Shown: piece by piece, positions 25,076 through 33,802 of the stretch | How positions within the stretch are numbered: the stretch's first letter is position 1 | Layout: each line of letters begins with the position of its first letter | DNA from: Lachnospiraceae bacterium | GTDB taxonomy: Bacteria; Bacillota; Clostridia; Lachnospirales; Lachnospiraceae | Reading direction: 5' to 3' | DNA length: 41,508 nucleotides | NCBI GenBank assembly: GCA_014804485.1 | Contig: JAAUZT010000035.1 | Location: 14,608-56,115, forward strand | Program-made: the position numbers and the translations under genes | Notes under the pieces: generated by a model | The model's input: only the letters and a program-made list of their open reading frames with translations | Databases searched by the model: none | Told to the model about the DNA's origin: nothing

Positions 25076-26050
25076 CTAAAACTCCTCCCCCACCAGCCGT
25101 CTTAACTCCTCGAAGCTTTCCACCATATTAACACTCTGCCGCAGTCTGGCGGAATGAGGCATACCGGCAGTATACCAGGACACATGCTTGCGCATCTCGC
25201 GAATTCCCGTATATTCCCCCTTGCATGCAAGCTGTAACTGTGCATGCCGCAGTATCATCTCTTTTACATCCTCCCTGTCAGGCAGCTCTACCTTCGTCCC
25301 ATCTCTCAGATAAGCCTCCATCTGTCGAAACAGCCAAGGATTGCCGCGGGCGGCCCGCCCCACCATAACGCCGTCGCAGCCCGTCTCGCGAAGCATCCTT
25401 GCCGCATCGGCGCCGTCCGTCACATCACCGTTACCGAGCACCGGAACGGACACACTCTCCTTCACCTTCGCCAGAATCTCCCAATCCGCCTCTCCGGCAT
25501 AATACTGTTCTCTCGTCCTGCCGTGCACTGCCACCGCCGCTGCGCCCGCTTCTTCCGCAATCTTTGCGATCTCTACTGCATTGACATGTGCCTCGTCAAA
25601 CCCTTTGCGAATCTTAACCGTTACCGGCTTATTGACTGATTTGGTCACGGCAGACACGATCTCACCTACCAGTTTGGGATCTTTCATCAATGCCGATCCT
25701 TCCCCGTTATTTACCACCTTAGGCACGGGACATCCCATATTGATGTCCAGAATGTCAAAAGGTCTGTCCTCAATCCGCTTCGCCATCTCGCTCATGATCT
25801 TCGGATCAGATCCAAAGAGCTGCAAGGATACGATTCCCTCCTGCGGATGAATTTCCAGCAGACTCTCCGTATTTTTATTCTTATATAAAATAGCTTTGGC
25901 GCTGACCATCTCCATGCAGCACATACCCGCTCCCTGTTCACTGCACAGCAAACGAAAAGGCAGGTCTGTCACGCCTGCCATGGGAGCCAGTATGATATTG
26001 TTCTTCAATGTAACACTGCCTATCGTCAGCTCGTGCAATAAGCTGTCCAT
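25076..26050 (-). CDS. dusB: tRNA-dihydrouridine synthase, DusB type
   Basis: 324 aa from ATG 26050 (MDSLLHELTIGSVTLKNNII). The open frame runs further upstream, but that part overlaps the DUF6145 gene and does not look like Dus. Family signatures: LAPMAGVTDLPFRLLCSEQG, DINMGCPVPKVVNNGEGSAL (catalytic Cys in the NMGCP motif), VTVKIRKGFD, VHGRTREQYYAGEADW and GNGDVTDG with GVMVGRAARGNPWLF (FMN phosphate site). It reduces specific uridines in tRNA with NADPH/FMN. Likely co-transcribed with argF-birA-DUF6145; a pair of hairpins lies just ahead of it. No anomaly. Confidence 0.95.
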   Translation of the reverse strand: MDSLLHELTIGSVTLKNNIILAPMAGVTDLPFRLLCSEQGAGMCCMEMVSAKAILYKNKNTESLLEIHPQEGIVSLQLFGSDPKIMSEMAKRIEDRPFDILDINMGCPVPKVVNNGEGSALMKDPKLVGEIVSAVTKSVNKPVTVKIRKGFDEAHVNAVEIAKIAEEAGAAAVAVHGRTREQYYAGEADWEILAKVKESVSVPVLGNGDVTDGADAARMLRETGCDGVMVGRAARGNPWLFRQMEAYLRDGTKVELPDREDVKEMILRHAQLQLACKGEYTGIREMRKHVSWYTAGMPHSARLRQSVNMVESFEELRRLVGEEF

Positions 26051-26090
26051 TATCCCATCCGCCTTATTTTCAAAATTCTTCTCACAGCCT

Positions 26091-26147
26091 GCGAATTTGT
26101 AGCCGAAGGCACAAATTTGCGATTGAAAAATCAGAGATTTTTCAATC
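26091..26147 (-). promoter_or_regulatory. Two tandem hairpins between DUF6145 gene and dusB
   Basis: In transcript order: a perfect 12-bp stem GATTGAAAAATC with a 3-nt loop (26147-26121), which contains the stop codon of the DUF6145 gene, then a stem of about 12 bp closed by C-TTCG-G (26120-26091), a very stable RNA tetraloop. No T-run follows, so a simple terminator is unlikely; RNA processing, stability or attenuation are possible. Confidence 0.5.
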
Positions 26148-26495
26148 TTCTCCCAGCACCGACTGATCATGCAGAATAAAAACTCTGTAATACAACTGCA
26201 GCGATTCCAGCATTTCCTGCCTGTTCCTGCGGATTTCACCCACCAGCAGCCCGCTGCTGATCTCGTCGTAGAGCAGATCGTCCTCCTCCGCATTGGTCTC
26301 CAGTAAGACACTGCCGTCCTCGTCAAAGGCAATGGTAAAGATACCGCCCACTTCCTCGGTAAAAAGGACACAAATTACATGCAGTTCCTCCTTAATCGAC
26401 TCAGGGATTGCCGCAAACTGCTCATTAAAATAATATTTCTGCTCATAGGCATTGGCACCGCATAACACCGTTTTCTGATTCATCTCTTCACACAT
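26142..26495 (-). CDS. DUF6145-family protein
   Basis: 117 aa from ATG 26495 (MCEEMNQKTVLCGANAYEQK), overlapping the birA stop by 8 bases; a second ATG at 26483 (MNQKTV) is an alternative and neither has a clear ribosome site, as expected for coupled translation. Text such as KYYFNEQFAAIPESIKEELH, VICVLFTEEVGGIFTIAFDE and LLYDEISSGLLVGEIRRNRQ is what I know as DUF6145, a small cytosolic family of Lachnospiraceae usually beside birA. The acidic stretch EDGSVLLETNAEEDDLLYDE is characteristic. Function unknown. Confidence 0.8.
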   Translation of the reverse strand: MCEEMNQKTVLCGANAYEQKYYFNEQFAAIPESIKEELHVICVLFTEEVGGIFTIAFDEDGSVLLETNAEEDDLLYDEISSGLLVGEIRRNRQEMLESLQLYYRVFILHDQSVLGED

Positions 26496-27507
26496 ACCCG
26501 TACAGTCCGCGCACCGACACTTCGCCTGCATAGACCTGCACACGCTCTCCGTTTTCTTTTTCCACGATCAGTTCGCCCCGATCATTGATGCCACGGGATA
26601 TACCTGTATACTCTCCCGCGGGATCGAGTACCCGGACTTCGTTTCCGACTCCCTGCAGATGATTCTGGTAAGCTTCCCGCAAGCCCGACATATCCAAGGT
26701 TTCCAGAAAAACAGCATAATTCTCTTCAAATCTGAGCAGCACTTTCTCAAGCAGCTCAGCCCTGCTTACCTGCCGTCCCGTCTCGATCTTAAGGGATGTG
26801 GCCGTTCCACGTATCTCCTCTTGAAACTCCTCCGGACTGCCGTTATTGACGTTGATTCCCGCGCCTACAACGATATACTGAATCTCGTCCATCTCCGGTG
26901 TCATGGTCATCTCCGTCAGCATACCGCAGATTTTCTTCTTATTCAACACGATATCATTGGGCCACTTGATCGTTGTAACGGCATTTTTCTCCCCTTCCAG
27001 CGCTTCTTCCATTGCTTCCGCCACGCTAAGCGCCATCACCAGCGTGATCATGGAAGCTCTATCCGGTACAAACTCCGGCCGGAGTAATATGGTAAAAGCA
27101 AGCGCCGTGCCGGATAATGTCTGCCACCCTCTGCCGCGGCGTCCCTTACCCGCGTTCTGGATATCCGCCACCACCACGGTGCCGTGGGGATCTCCCTCCT
27201 CGCCGCACCGTTTGGCATCATTGTTGGTAGAACCCGTCACATCATAATAATATACTTTCCTGCCTGCCCATTTCGTGTGCAGTCTGCTGGCAATCTCACT
27301 CTCGGACAGAATGTCTTCCGGTTCTTCCAGCAGTCGGTAACCCTTGCCGGAAATTGACTCGATCTGATAGCCTTCTTCTTTTAGTTGATTGATTACCTTC
27401 CAGACCGCCGTCCTCGTCACGCCGAAGCGGTCACACAACTGCTGCCCGGACACATAATCATTGCTGTTCCTGAGTAACGCCAAAATATCCGTCTTATCTG
27501 TTTTCAT
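26488..27507 (-). CDS. birA: Bifunctional biotin-[acetyl-CoA-carboxylase] ligase / biotin operon repressor
   Basis: 339 aa from ATG 27507, 6 bases after the argF stop. Residues 5-60 form an HTH_11 DNA-binding domain (VSGQQLCDRFGVTRTAVWKV). The ligase domain has the STNND segment (GSTNNDAKRC), the biotinyl-AMP loop GKGRRGRGWQT at 120-130, and KWPNDIVLNKKKICGMLTEM. The C-terminal SH3-like lobe (GNEVRVLDPAGEYTGISRGI) is present. It activates biotin with ATP, transfers it to carboxylase carrier proteins and, when loaded, represses biotin genes. Full length. Part of the argF-birA-DUF6145-dusB run. Confidence 0.95.
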   Translation of the reverse strand: MKTDKTDILALLRNSNDYVSGQQLCDRFGVTRTAVWKVINQLKEEGYQIESISGKGYRLLEEPEDILSESEIASRLHTKWAGRKVYYYDVTGSTNNDAKRCGEEGDPHGTVVVADIQNAGKGRRGRGWQTLSGTALAFTILLRPEFVPDRASMITLVMALSVAEAMEEALEGEKNAVTTIKWPNDIVLNKKKICGMLTEMTMTPEMDEIQYIVVGAGINVNNGSPEEFQEEIRGTATSLKIETGRQVSRAELLEKVLLRFEENYAVFLETLDMSGLREAYQNHLQGVGNEVRVLDPAGEYTGISRGINDRGELIVEKENGERVQVYAGEVSVRGLYGYV

Positions 27508-27513
27508 CTCTTC

Positions 27514-28539
27514 TTAAAAAATCCTCGTCGCAATAGATCCGCTAAACTTGTATTCCCCCAGTGTCACCGCCATCACGGCCTTGATCGTATGCATACGGTT
27601 TTCCGCCTCGTCAAACACGATAGACTGCTTTGACTCAAACACCTCATCTGTCACTTCCATCTCGCTTATACCAAACTTCTCATTAATCTGTCTGCCGACT
27701 CCGGTTTTCAGATCATGGTATGCCGGCAGGCAGTGCATAAAGACCGCATCCGCGCCCGCATACTCCATCACCTGCCGGTTCACCTGATAGGGCATCAGGT
27801 CATGCAGCCTGCTGTTCCACATCTCTTCCGGCTCTCCCATGGAAACCCATACATCCGTGTAGATTACATCCGCGCCGCCCGCACCGTCAGCCACATCTTC
27901 GGTCAATTTGATGCTGCCGCCGGTCTGCGCCGCCAACTCCTCGCAAGTGCGTACCAGCTCCGCATCCGGAAAATACGCCTTCGTGGTACATGCCGTAAAA
28001 TGCATACCCATCTTGGCACATGCCACCATAAGAGAATTGCCCATATTGTAGCGGGCATCTCCCATATAAGTAAGTTTGATCCCCTGCAAATATCCGAAAT
28101 GCTCTCTGATCGTCAGCAGATCTGCCAGCATCTGTGTCGGATGAAATTCATTCGTCAGACCGTTCCACACCGGCACACCGGCATACTTAGCCAGCTCCTC
28201 CACGATATCCTGCCCGAAGCCGCGATACTCGATGCCTTCAAACATGCGCCCCAGAACCCGCGCCGTATCCGCGATGCTCTCCTTCTTACCGATCTGTGAT
28301 CCCGACGGATCAAGGTAGGTCGTGCCCAGTCCCAGATCATGCGCCGCCACTTCGAAAGAACAGCGCGTCCTGGTGCTTGTCTTCTCAAAAATCAGCGCCA
28401 CGTTCTTACCCCGATGAATATCCACGGGGATGCCTTTCTTCTTCTTATCCTTTAAATCCGCCGCCACATCCAGCATATATGTAATCTCTTCCGGCGTAAA
28501 ATCCAGAAGCTTCAAAAAATTTCGTCCTGTTAAATTCAT
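27514..28539 (-). CDS. argF: Ornithine carbamoyltransferase
   Basis: 341 aa from ATG 28539 with AAGGAG about 7 nt upstream. Carbamoyl-phosphate site STRTR at 55-59 in [15 protein letters not shown]; ornithine-loop features [20 protein letters not shown] (HPTQ), [20 protein letters not shown] and MHCLPAYHD (HCLP). It condenses carbamoyl phosphate and ornithine to citrulline in arginine synthesis, or runs in reverse in the arginine deiminase route (then arcB); no other arginine genes are in the window to decide. Length is normal for the family. A weak terminator lies upstream of it, suggesting it begins its own transcript. Confidence 0.94.
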   Translation of the reverse strand: MNLTGRNFLKLLDFTPEEITYMLDVAADLKDKKKKGIPVDIHRGKNVALIFEKTSTRTRCSFEVAAHDLGLGTTYLDPSGSQIGKKESIADTARVLGRMFEGIEYRGFGQDIVEELAKYAGVPVWNGLTNEFHPTQMLADLLTIREHFGYLQGIKLTYMGDARYNMGNSLMVACAKMGMHFTACTTKAYFPDAELVRTCEELAAQTGGSIKLTEDVADGAGGADVIYTDVWVSMGEPEEMWNSRLHDLMPYQVNRQVMEYAGADAVFMHCLPAYHDLKTGVGRQINEKFGISEMEVTDEVFESKQSIVFDEAENRMHTIKAVMAVTLGEYKFSGSIATRIF

Positions 28540-28575
28540 AGCTGTCTCCTTAATCTAATACTCACGATACAATAA

Positions 28576-28595
28576 GGCGGCTCCGCAGAACCGCC
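28576..28595 (-). terminator. GC-rich hairpin between the SPFH gene and argF
   Basis: On the minus strand GGCGGTTC and GAGCCGCC pair over 8 bp (one G-U) with a 4-nt loop, followed by TTATTGT rather than a clean T-run. Probable terminator of the NfeD/SPFH transcript. Confidence 0.55.
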
Positions 28596-28657
28596 CCACA
28601 ATAGCCTAAACAAATAACCGTGCGACAACCTCTTCCGAGCAGTCACCATAACTCCTG

Positions 28658-29578
28658 TTATTTTAAAACCTCCTTCACAGAAGCTGCCAAGCCCGCCAGA
28701 CCCTGTATCTCTGACGGAATGATGATTTTGGTCGCCTGTCCGTCCGCAGCCTTCTCGAATGCTTCCAGACTCTTGATCTTCAGCACGGACTCGTCTGCAC
28801 CCGCCTCACGGATCATTCTGATACCGTCTGCCGTAGCCTGCTGTACCTTAAGGATCGCCTCCGCTTCACCTTCTGCCTCGCGGATCATCTTTTCCTTCTG
28901 TGCTTCCGCACGCAGGATCGCAGACTGCTTCTCAGCCTCCGCCTCCAGGATCGCGGATTCTTTCTTACCTTCTGCAACCAGGACGGTGGACTTCTTCTCA
29001 CCTTCCGCACGCAGGATCGCCTCACGACGCTCACGCTCTGCTTTCATCTGTTTCTCCATGGCATCCTGAATAGCCGCCGGAGGGATGATATTCTTAAGCT
29101 CGACACGATTTACCTTAATACCCCAAGGGTCTGTTGCGATATCCAGTGACGCTCTCATCTTCGTGTTAATCACTTCTCTGGATGTAAGCGTCTGGTCAAG
29201 TTCCATCTCACCGATGATGTTACGCAGCGTCGTAGCAGTCAGATTCTCGATCGCCATGATCGGATTCTCCACACCGTATGCGAAAAGCTTAGGATCCGTG
29301 ATCTGGAAGAACACCACGGTATCAATTCTCATCGTTACGTTATCCTTGGTGATCACCGGCTGCGGCGCGAAATCCACAACCTGCTCTTTGAGCACGACTC
29401 TCTTAGCAACCTTATCAATAAAAGGCACCTTGATATGCAGACCCACGGACCACGTCTGCTGATACGCGCCCAGTCTCTCTAAGACATAGGCATGCGCCTG
29501 CGGAACGATCTTGATACAGGATATCAGAATCATAACCACTAAAATCAAAACAACCACTAATGCAATAACTCCACCCAT
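28658..29578 (-). CDS. SPFH/band-7 membrane protein (stomatin-like)
   Basis: 306 aa from ATG 29578 (MGGVIALVVVLILVVMILIS), with AGAGG upstream. One N-terminal membrane helix (residues 4-22) is followed by the band-7 domain (IVPQAHAYVLERLGAYQQTW, VPFIDKVAKRVVLKEQVVDF, DPWGIKVNRVELKNIIPP) and a long charged coiled coil of alternating E/K/A repeats (about 175-265). These proteins form membrane-associated oligomers and are linked to lipid microdomains and protease control. It starts 2 bases after the NfeD gene, the usual pairing. Intact. Confidence 0.93.
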   Translation of the reverse strand: MGGVIALVVVLILVVMILISCIKIVPQAHAYVLERLGAYQQTWSVGLHIKVPFIDKVAKRVVLKEQVVDFAPQPVITKDNVTMRIDTVVFFQITDPKLFAYGVENPIMAIENLTATTLRNIIGEMELDQTLTSREVINTKMRASLDIATDPWGIKVNRVELKNIIPPAAIQDAMEKQMKAERERREAILRAEGEKKSTVLVAEGKKESAILEAEAEKQSAILRAEAQKEKMIREAEGEAEAILKVQQATADGIRMIREAGADESVLKIKSLEAFEKAADGQATKIIIPSEIQGLAGLAASVKEVLK

Positions 29579-29580
29579 TC

Positions 29581-30039
29581 TTAAACCTCTTTTCTCTCTT
29601 CTACAATTAGTTTGACACCGTTGATTGCCAGTACGGTCGTCACTGTGCCGACGGGCAGTTTCACTTCGTCTGACTTCGTTCTGGCAGACCACTCCATACC
29701 GCCTACATTGACCTGCCCGATCCCCTGAAGATTATCGATCTCGCTGATTACGATCGCCTGACGTCCCACCAGACTCTCCGCATTGGTTCTGACTCTGTCT
29801 TTGTTAAAATACTTGACCGCAAGGGGTCTTGTAAAAAACAATAACAGTGCAGATACGATCAGAAAGAGTATAATCTGCAGTGCAAACGGTGCATGAAACA
29901 GCGCCGCAATCGTCGCCACAAGCGCTCCGCCCGCAAACCAGACAGTTGTGAGTCCCATCGTAAGCAATTCTATAACGACCAGCACTACAAGAATAACCAG
30001 CCAGAACACTGTCATGCTTAAGTTAGTCATAGCAGCCAT
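29581..30039 (-). CDS. NfeD-family membrane protein
   Basis: 152 aa from ATG 30039, with AGGAGTGAGG upstream. Three membrane segments: about 9-30 (TVFWLVILVVLVVIELLTMG), 32-49, and 51-70 (FALQIILFLIVSALLLFFTR). These are followed by a C-terminal OB-fold (LVGRQAIVISEIDNLQGIGQ, VGTVTTVLAINGVKLIVEE). This is the short NfeD type without the serine-protease domain. NfeD and SPFH proteins act together; here the genes are 2 bases apart. A good promoter lies about 90 bases upstream. Confidence 0.92.
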   Translation of the reverse strand: MAAMTNLSMTVFWLVILVVLVVIELLTMGLTTVWFAGGALVATIAALFHAPFALQIILFLIVSALLLFFTRPLAVKYFNKDRVRTNAESLVGRQAIVISEIDNLQGIGQVNVGGMEWSARTKSDEVKLPVGTVTTVLAINGVKLIVEERKEV

Positions 30040-30104
30040 AAATCCTCACTCCTTTCCTGAATATCTGCACGGCTTCTGCTTCATAGTATAAACAACTATA
30101 CAGT

Positions 30105-30133
30105 ATTTTACTATATAATTTACTGACTGACAA
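30105..30133 (-). promoter_or_regulatory. Predicted promoter of the NfeD-SPFH pair
   Basis: On the minus strand TTGTCA (30133-30128) and TAAAAT (30110-30105) are 17 nt apart. It lies between the dispersed repeat and the NfeD ribosome site. Confidence 0.6.
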
Positions 30134-30151
30134 GTACAATAAGGCCGTCTT

Positions 30152-30292
30152 ATGTTACTATTCACGGCCTAGCCGCTCATAGTAACATGATGCACACAAA
30201 ATGCTCTAAAGTCGCATTTTGGCGCTGCTACTCTCGGGTTTTCTGTGACTTCCGCGTTGCTCCACTCACAAAAAACACCTCGCGGTATAGTA
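30152..30292. repeat. Structured dispersed repeat, copy 2 (about 141 bp)
   Basis: Same plan as the copy at 23661-23816. A perfect 10-bp stem ATGTTACTAT/ATAGTAACAT (30152-30161, 30179-30188), then GATGCACA; a perfect 8-bp stem CAAAATGC/GCATTTTG (30197-30204, 30214-30221) followed by GCGC; then the conserved block from CTCGGG 30233 to CGCGG 30285, identical to copy 1 except for about 7 bases in its middle; and an end ATAGTA that matches the left end. Stem sequences differ from copy 1 but pairing is kept. Confidence 0.75.
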
Positions 30293-30386
30293 GAAAGGAA
30301 AGAGCCCCCCGAAAGTGACTCCTTCCCTTATATCTTTGTTATTACGCAGACTGCATACCCTGCAATCTGTTATCACTTCATATTTT

Positions 30387-31466
30387 TTACCAGAACACCT
30401 GATTGTCAATCAAAAGGCCGTCATGGTTCCCTGCTCTTCTAAAGTGCGTTGCACCGCCCACATTCGTCTCGCCGTTAATGGCCGCCTGCGCCGCCTCATA
30501 ACAGCTTTCAGGTATATTGCCGTTGGTGTATACTCTCGCCACCTTACCGTTGAGCGCCGGTGTAAACTGTCCTGAAGCAAATATAACGCCCGATATTGTA
30601 TTCGGATAAGCACCGCTTCGCACACGATTCATAACGACCGCACCTACAGCCAGCTTGCCGTTAGAGGTCTCGCCGCCCGCCTCACAATAGATCAATGCCG
30701 CCAGCAGTCTGAGATCATCGCCGCCCACTATGACTGCGCCTTGATTAGCCGTCAGCTTCGCCTGACGTTCTTCCTCTTCCCGCTTCTTGATTGCTGCCAA
30801 CGTCTCACCTTCATCAATATGGAAATCCACATTCACATACTCAGAAGAGACATATCGCGTTTCACCTTCATAATCGACGCTGATCCAGTCATCATCGATA
30901 AACTCAATGATCTCCAGCTCATCATCTCCTGTCAGCAGTCCGACCACTTCCGCATCCGTGCTCGGATCCGTGCGCACACGTAAGATTTCCGTCTCAATCG
31001 TAACGATCAGGTTACCTACATCGTCCGCCATTGTCTCCGCCTCTTCCCCGAAGAGAAGATACTCATCACTTGCCCAGCCGATCAGATCACCGCTCTTAAG
31101 TCTCGTCCAGCCGTCTTTACGCTCTAAGATTCTGCCGCCGCAATCCTTATACAATACCCCTACTTTGTCGGATTCCTCGGTCGCTTCCGCTCTTACATTC
31201 ATAGCCACCTGCACGTCTACCATTACCAGATCGGATTCTTCCTCCGTCTGAGGGTCTCTGGATTCTGACAGTTCTGTCAGTTCTTGAACTGCCCGTTCGT
31301 TGGAAGTTCCCGTCGTCGGATCGATGATCTGTGAGATTCCCACACTCAGGGAATCCAGATACTCCTTCTTATTGTAAGCTTCCGCATCCTGACGGCACGC
31401 TCCCCATAACCCCAGACATAGAATAAGACCGGCAAACAGAATCAATACCCTTCTGCTTCTTGCCAT
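30387..31466 (-). CDS. Secreted cell-wall hydrolase, SleB-like, with two SH3b domains
   Basis: 359 aa from ATG 31466 (MARSRRVLILFAGLILCLGL), with GGAGG 9 nt upstream; the longer frame needs TTG. A basic N-terminus and a hydrophobic segment (6-25) form a signal or anchor; a cysteine after LWGA is not a clean lipobox. Two bacterial SH3 domains follow (MNVRAEATEESDKVGVLYKD...GWASDEYLL and LRVRTDPSTDAEVVGLLTGD...RYVSSEYV). A Lys/Glu-rich linker leads to a Hydrolase_2 domain (LAALIYCEAGGETSNGKLAV, GAVVMNRVRSGAYPNTI) with the catalytic glutamate in YCEAGGE. Such enzymes are lytic transglycosylases acting on spore cortex or cell wall. It has its own consensus promoter. Substrate not proven. Confidence 0.9.
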   Translation of the reverse strand: MARSRRVLILFAGLILCLGLWGACRQDAEAYNKKEYLDSLSVGISQIIDPTTGTSNERAVQELTELSESRDPQTEEESDLVMVDVQVAMNVRAEATEESDKVGVLYKDCGGRILERKDGWTRLKSGDLIGWASDEYLLFGEEAETMADDVGNLIVTIETEILRVRTDPSTDAEVVGLLTGDDELEIIEFIDDDWISVDYEGETRYVSSEYVNVDFHIDEGETLAAIKKREEEERQAKLTANQGAVIVGGDDLRLLAALIYCEAGGETSNGKLAVGAVVMNRVRSGAYPNTISGVIFASGQFTPALNGKVARVYTNGNIPESCYEAAQAAINGETNVGGATHFRRAGNHDGLLIDNQVFW

Positions 31467-31551
31467 AAACATGATCCTCCATCGTTTCCCCAAAATGTTA
31501 ATACCATAATACTAAAATATTACGAAATTGTTAAATTCTAAAGTATGGATT

Positions 31552-31580
31552 ATTTTAGCAAAACGCCTTTTCTTTGTCAA
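31552..31580 (-). promoter_or_regulatory. Consensus promoter of the SleB-like hydrolase gene
   Basis: On the minus strand TTGACA (31580-31575) and TAAAAT (31557-31552), 17 nt apart. This is a housekeeping-type promoter, not an obvious sporulation one. Confidence 0.75.
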
Positions 31581-31659
31581 GTTTATGCTGCCTGTCTTAT
31601 CTTTATTCCTAATCTTGTATCGAGTTTCTTCTATATATAGTGTTTACACTGCATCTGCA

Positions 31660-32454
31660 TCACAATTTTTTGGATTGTTCTACCGTTGTAGTCAGTGCGT
31701 CAATGATCGCGCCGCGCATACCTCTCTCCTCCAGCACACGTACCCCCTGTATCGTCGTACCCGCGGGAGAACATACCATATCTTTAAGCTCCGCCGGATG
31801 TCTGCCGGTTTCCAGTACCAGCTTAGCCGAACCGTAGACCGCCTGCGCCGCGAACTCATAAGCCTGTTTCCTCGGCATACCCGCCGCCACCGCAGCGTCC
31901 GCCATCGCCTCTATGAACATGAATACATAAGCCGGAGAGCTGCCGCTTACCGCGCCGACGGCATCCATCAGGCGTTCCGGCACAAGGCTGGCCTTGCCAA
32001 AGCTTTCCATCAGTTTAATACTGTATGCCGTCTCTTCCGCTGAAACCCTCTCATTCACGCAGACTCCCGTACAGCCCGCTCCGACCAGAGCCGGCGTATT
32101 AGGCATACAGCGAACCAGCTTAATCTCTCTGCCGAAAGCGTTCTCGATCCACTCCATCGACTTACCCGCCGCTATGCTGACGATCAACGTATTCTCAGAC
32201 ACTGCATCCCGTATCTGACCGATCACTTCCGCAAAGAACTGCGGTTTCACGGCAAGGATCAGCGTATCCGACTCCTTGGCCACCTCTATATTACTCTTCC
32301 TGATCCCGATACCGTACGCCTCCCGAACCGCCGCCATCGTCTCTTCCGTCTTAGCGGTTCCGATGATATCCTCGGCGCACACGATCTTCTGATCCAGCAT
32401 TCCCCCTATGATCGCCTTAGCCATGTTGCCTAATCCGATAAAACCAATTTTCAT
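31660..32454 (-). CDS. proC: Pyrroline-5-carboxylate reductase
   Basis: 264 aa from ATG 32454, preceded by GGAGGAAGG. N-terminal Rossmann motif GFIGLGNMAKAIIGG (residues 4-18); LAVKPQFFAEVI; the RCMPNTPALVGAG segment; and the C-terminal dimer and active-site helix region AVSGSSPAYVFMFIEAMADA, with CSPAGTTIQGV. It performs the last step of proline synthesis using NAD(P)H. A single gene with long flanking gaps on both sides. Normal length (about 265-275 aa); nothing unusual. Confidence 0.95.
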   Translation of the reverse strand: MKIGFIGLGNMAKAIIGGMLDQKIVCAEDIIGTAKTEETMAAVREAYGIGIRKSNIEVAKESDTLILAVKPQFFAEVIGQIRDAVSENTLIVSIAAGKSMEWIENAFGREIKLVRCMPNTPALVGAGCTGVCVNERVSAEETAYSIKLMESFGKASLVPERLMDAVGAVSGSSPAYVFMFIEAMADAAVAAGMPRKQAYEFAAQAVYGSAKLVLETGRHPAELKDMVCSPAGTTIQGVRVLEERGMRGAIIDALTTTVEQSKKL

Positions 32455-32909
32455 ATCCTTCCTCCGTTTCTATCTCTTTCTATTTTCTATACCGTTTTTT
32501 CTATACTGCGATTGCAATTTCTTATTTCATTGCATTACAATCATCAATATTTCATCTTTAGTTTTAATCCTTTGATTTCTTTGATTTTCAATCTTTCCTC
32601 TGTTTCAAAATATTTGTTTTCTAACACTCCACGTCCCATTTATGCGGTTTCTTCAACATGTTATATCATGATTTAATCCATTAGGCGCTTCGATTTGGTA
32701 TTATGTACTCGCACAAATAAAATCACGCGTGATATATCTCATTTCCTATACTTCTTTCTGCGATTTCCTTTTTACTTTCCTCCTGATTGCCCAGTATCCA
32801 TGGGTACTCTTTGTGAGTTAAATCTTGTTTTAACATCTCTGCAATCTATTTCGATATAAGGCGTTATTCTATTTTGTCAGGTTTTTGCTCTCTGTTTCAT
32901 CATCTGTAC
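32455..32909. other. 455-base AT-rich gap with scattered short frames, no gene supported
   Basis: On the minus strand three neighbouring short frames have protein-like text: one of 37 codons beginning MLKQDLTHKEYPWILGNQEE, one overlapping it ending VPMDTGQSGGK, and a 31-codon frame with VLENKYFETEERLKIKEIKG. None has a ribosome site and they lie in different frames, which suggests a heavily decayed gene. I cannot name the family. Promoter elements for proC should lie at the low end but no clear pair was found. Confidence 0.4.
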
Positions 32910-33782
32910 TTACGGCCGCTCTATACCCTTATTCCGCCTCTGTCTGTACGCTTCATACAGCAGAATCGAAGACGCTACCGCGGCGTTTAACGATTCCACT
33001 CTGCCCTCCATGGGAATCCGGATATATGCATCCGCACATTCCGCTGTCTCTACTTTCAGTCCGCTGCTCTCATTTCCGATCAGAAATGCCGTTCCCTTTC
33101 TGTAATCATACGTATCATAACATTTGCTCTTCTTCAGATGTGCCGCATAAACGGAGATTCCGTGCTGCTGTAATGTACGGATCGTATGGCAGATATCCTC
33201 TGTATACAGAAACGGCACTCGATAGACAGATCCCATGGTAGAGCGGATCGTCTTCGGATTATATACGTCCACCGTGCGGCCGCTCATAATAATGCCATCC
33301 ACGCCCGCGCCCTCTCCGGTACGAAAGACCGTTCCGAGATTTCCCGGGTCCTGCATATCCTCCAGTACAATAAATAACATTTGCTTTTTATTTTTCTTTT
33401 CCGTATGAGACGCGGAATTGATCACAATACTCATCCCCGTATCATTTCCGCGATACTTTCCTGCAAGCATGTCTTCTATATTATAATGAAACTGTCTGAT
33501 CAGACACAACACTCCCTGAGGGGTCTTCGTGTCCGACATCTTATCAAACACCTCATCCGCCACCGTTTCACAGGAGAGCTTGCACAGTTTATCTCCGTAC
33601 TGCTCCCGCAACTCTTCTTCCATCCGTTTTGCAATATATACCTTTTCGATCCGCCCTGCCGGAGCTTCTGCAAACATCTTCACGCCCTCCGCCACGAAAA
33701 TTCCCTGCTTATCACGTGCCCTTGCCTTCTGGTTGAGCTGGATCACATCCCTGACGGCTTTATTGTTAAAACTTGTGATCAT
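32910..33782 (-). CDS. SpoU/TrmH-family RNA 2'-O-methyltransferase
   Basis: 290 aa from ATG 33782 (MITSFNNKAVRDVIQLNQKA), with GGGAG 7 nt upstream. The open frame extends far upstream, but that part lies over pfkA in another frame and is spurious. N-terminal substrate-binding domain (KQGIFVAEGVKMFAEAP). SPOUT knot motifs: LEDMQDPGNLGTVFRTGEGA (motif 1), MGSVYRVPFL, FLIGNESSGL (motif 2) and IPMEGRVESLNAAVASSILL (motif 3). It transfers a methyl group from SAM to a ribose in rRNA or tRNA; the exact target is not predictable. It is 70 bases downstream of pfkA, separated by a hairpin. Confidence 0.92.
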   Translation of the reverse strand: MITSFNNKAVRDVIQLNQKARARDKQGIFVAEGVKMFAEAPAGRIEKVYIAKRMEEELREQYGDKLCKLSCETVADEVFDKMSDTKTPQGVLCLIRQFHYNIEDMLAGKYRGNDTGMSIVINSASHTEKKNKKQMLFIVLEDMQDPGNLGTVFRTGEGAGVDGIIMSGRTVDVYNPKTIRSTMGSVYRVPFLYTEDICHTIRTLQQHGISVYAAHLKKSKCYDTYDYRKGTAFLIGNESSGLKVETAECADAYIRIPMEGRVESLNAAVASSILLYEAYRQRRNKGIERP

Positions 33783-33802
33783 GTATTTTCTCCCTATAAT
33801 AA

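Noticed and set aside
25244..25639. Plus-strand frame of 131 codons rich in His/Arg/Pro
   Set aside because: Antisense to dusB; composition typical of a shadow of a coding strand.
26051..26371. N-terminal extension of the dusB frame
   Set aside because: It lies over the DUF6145 gene in another frame and does not resemble Dus; ATG 26050 gives the normal family length.
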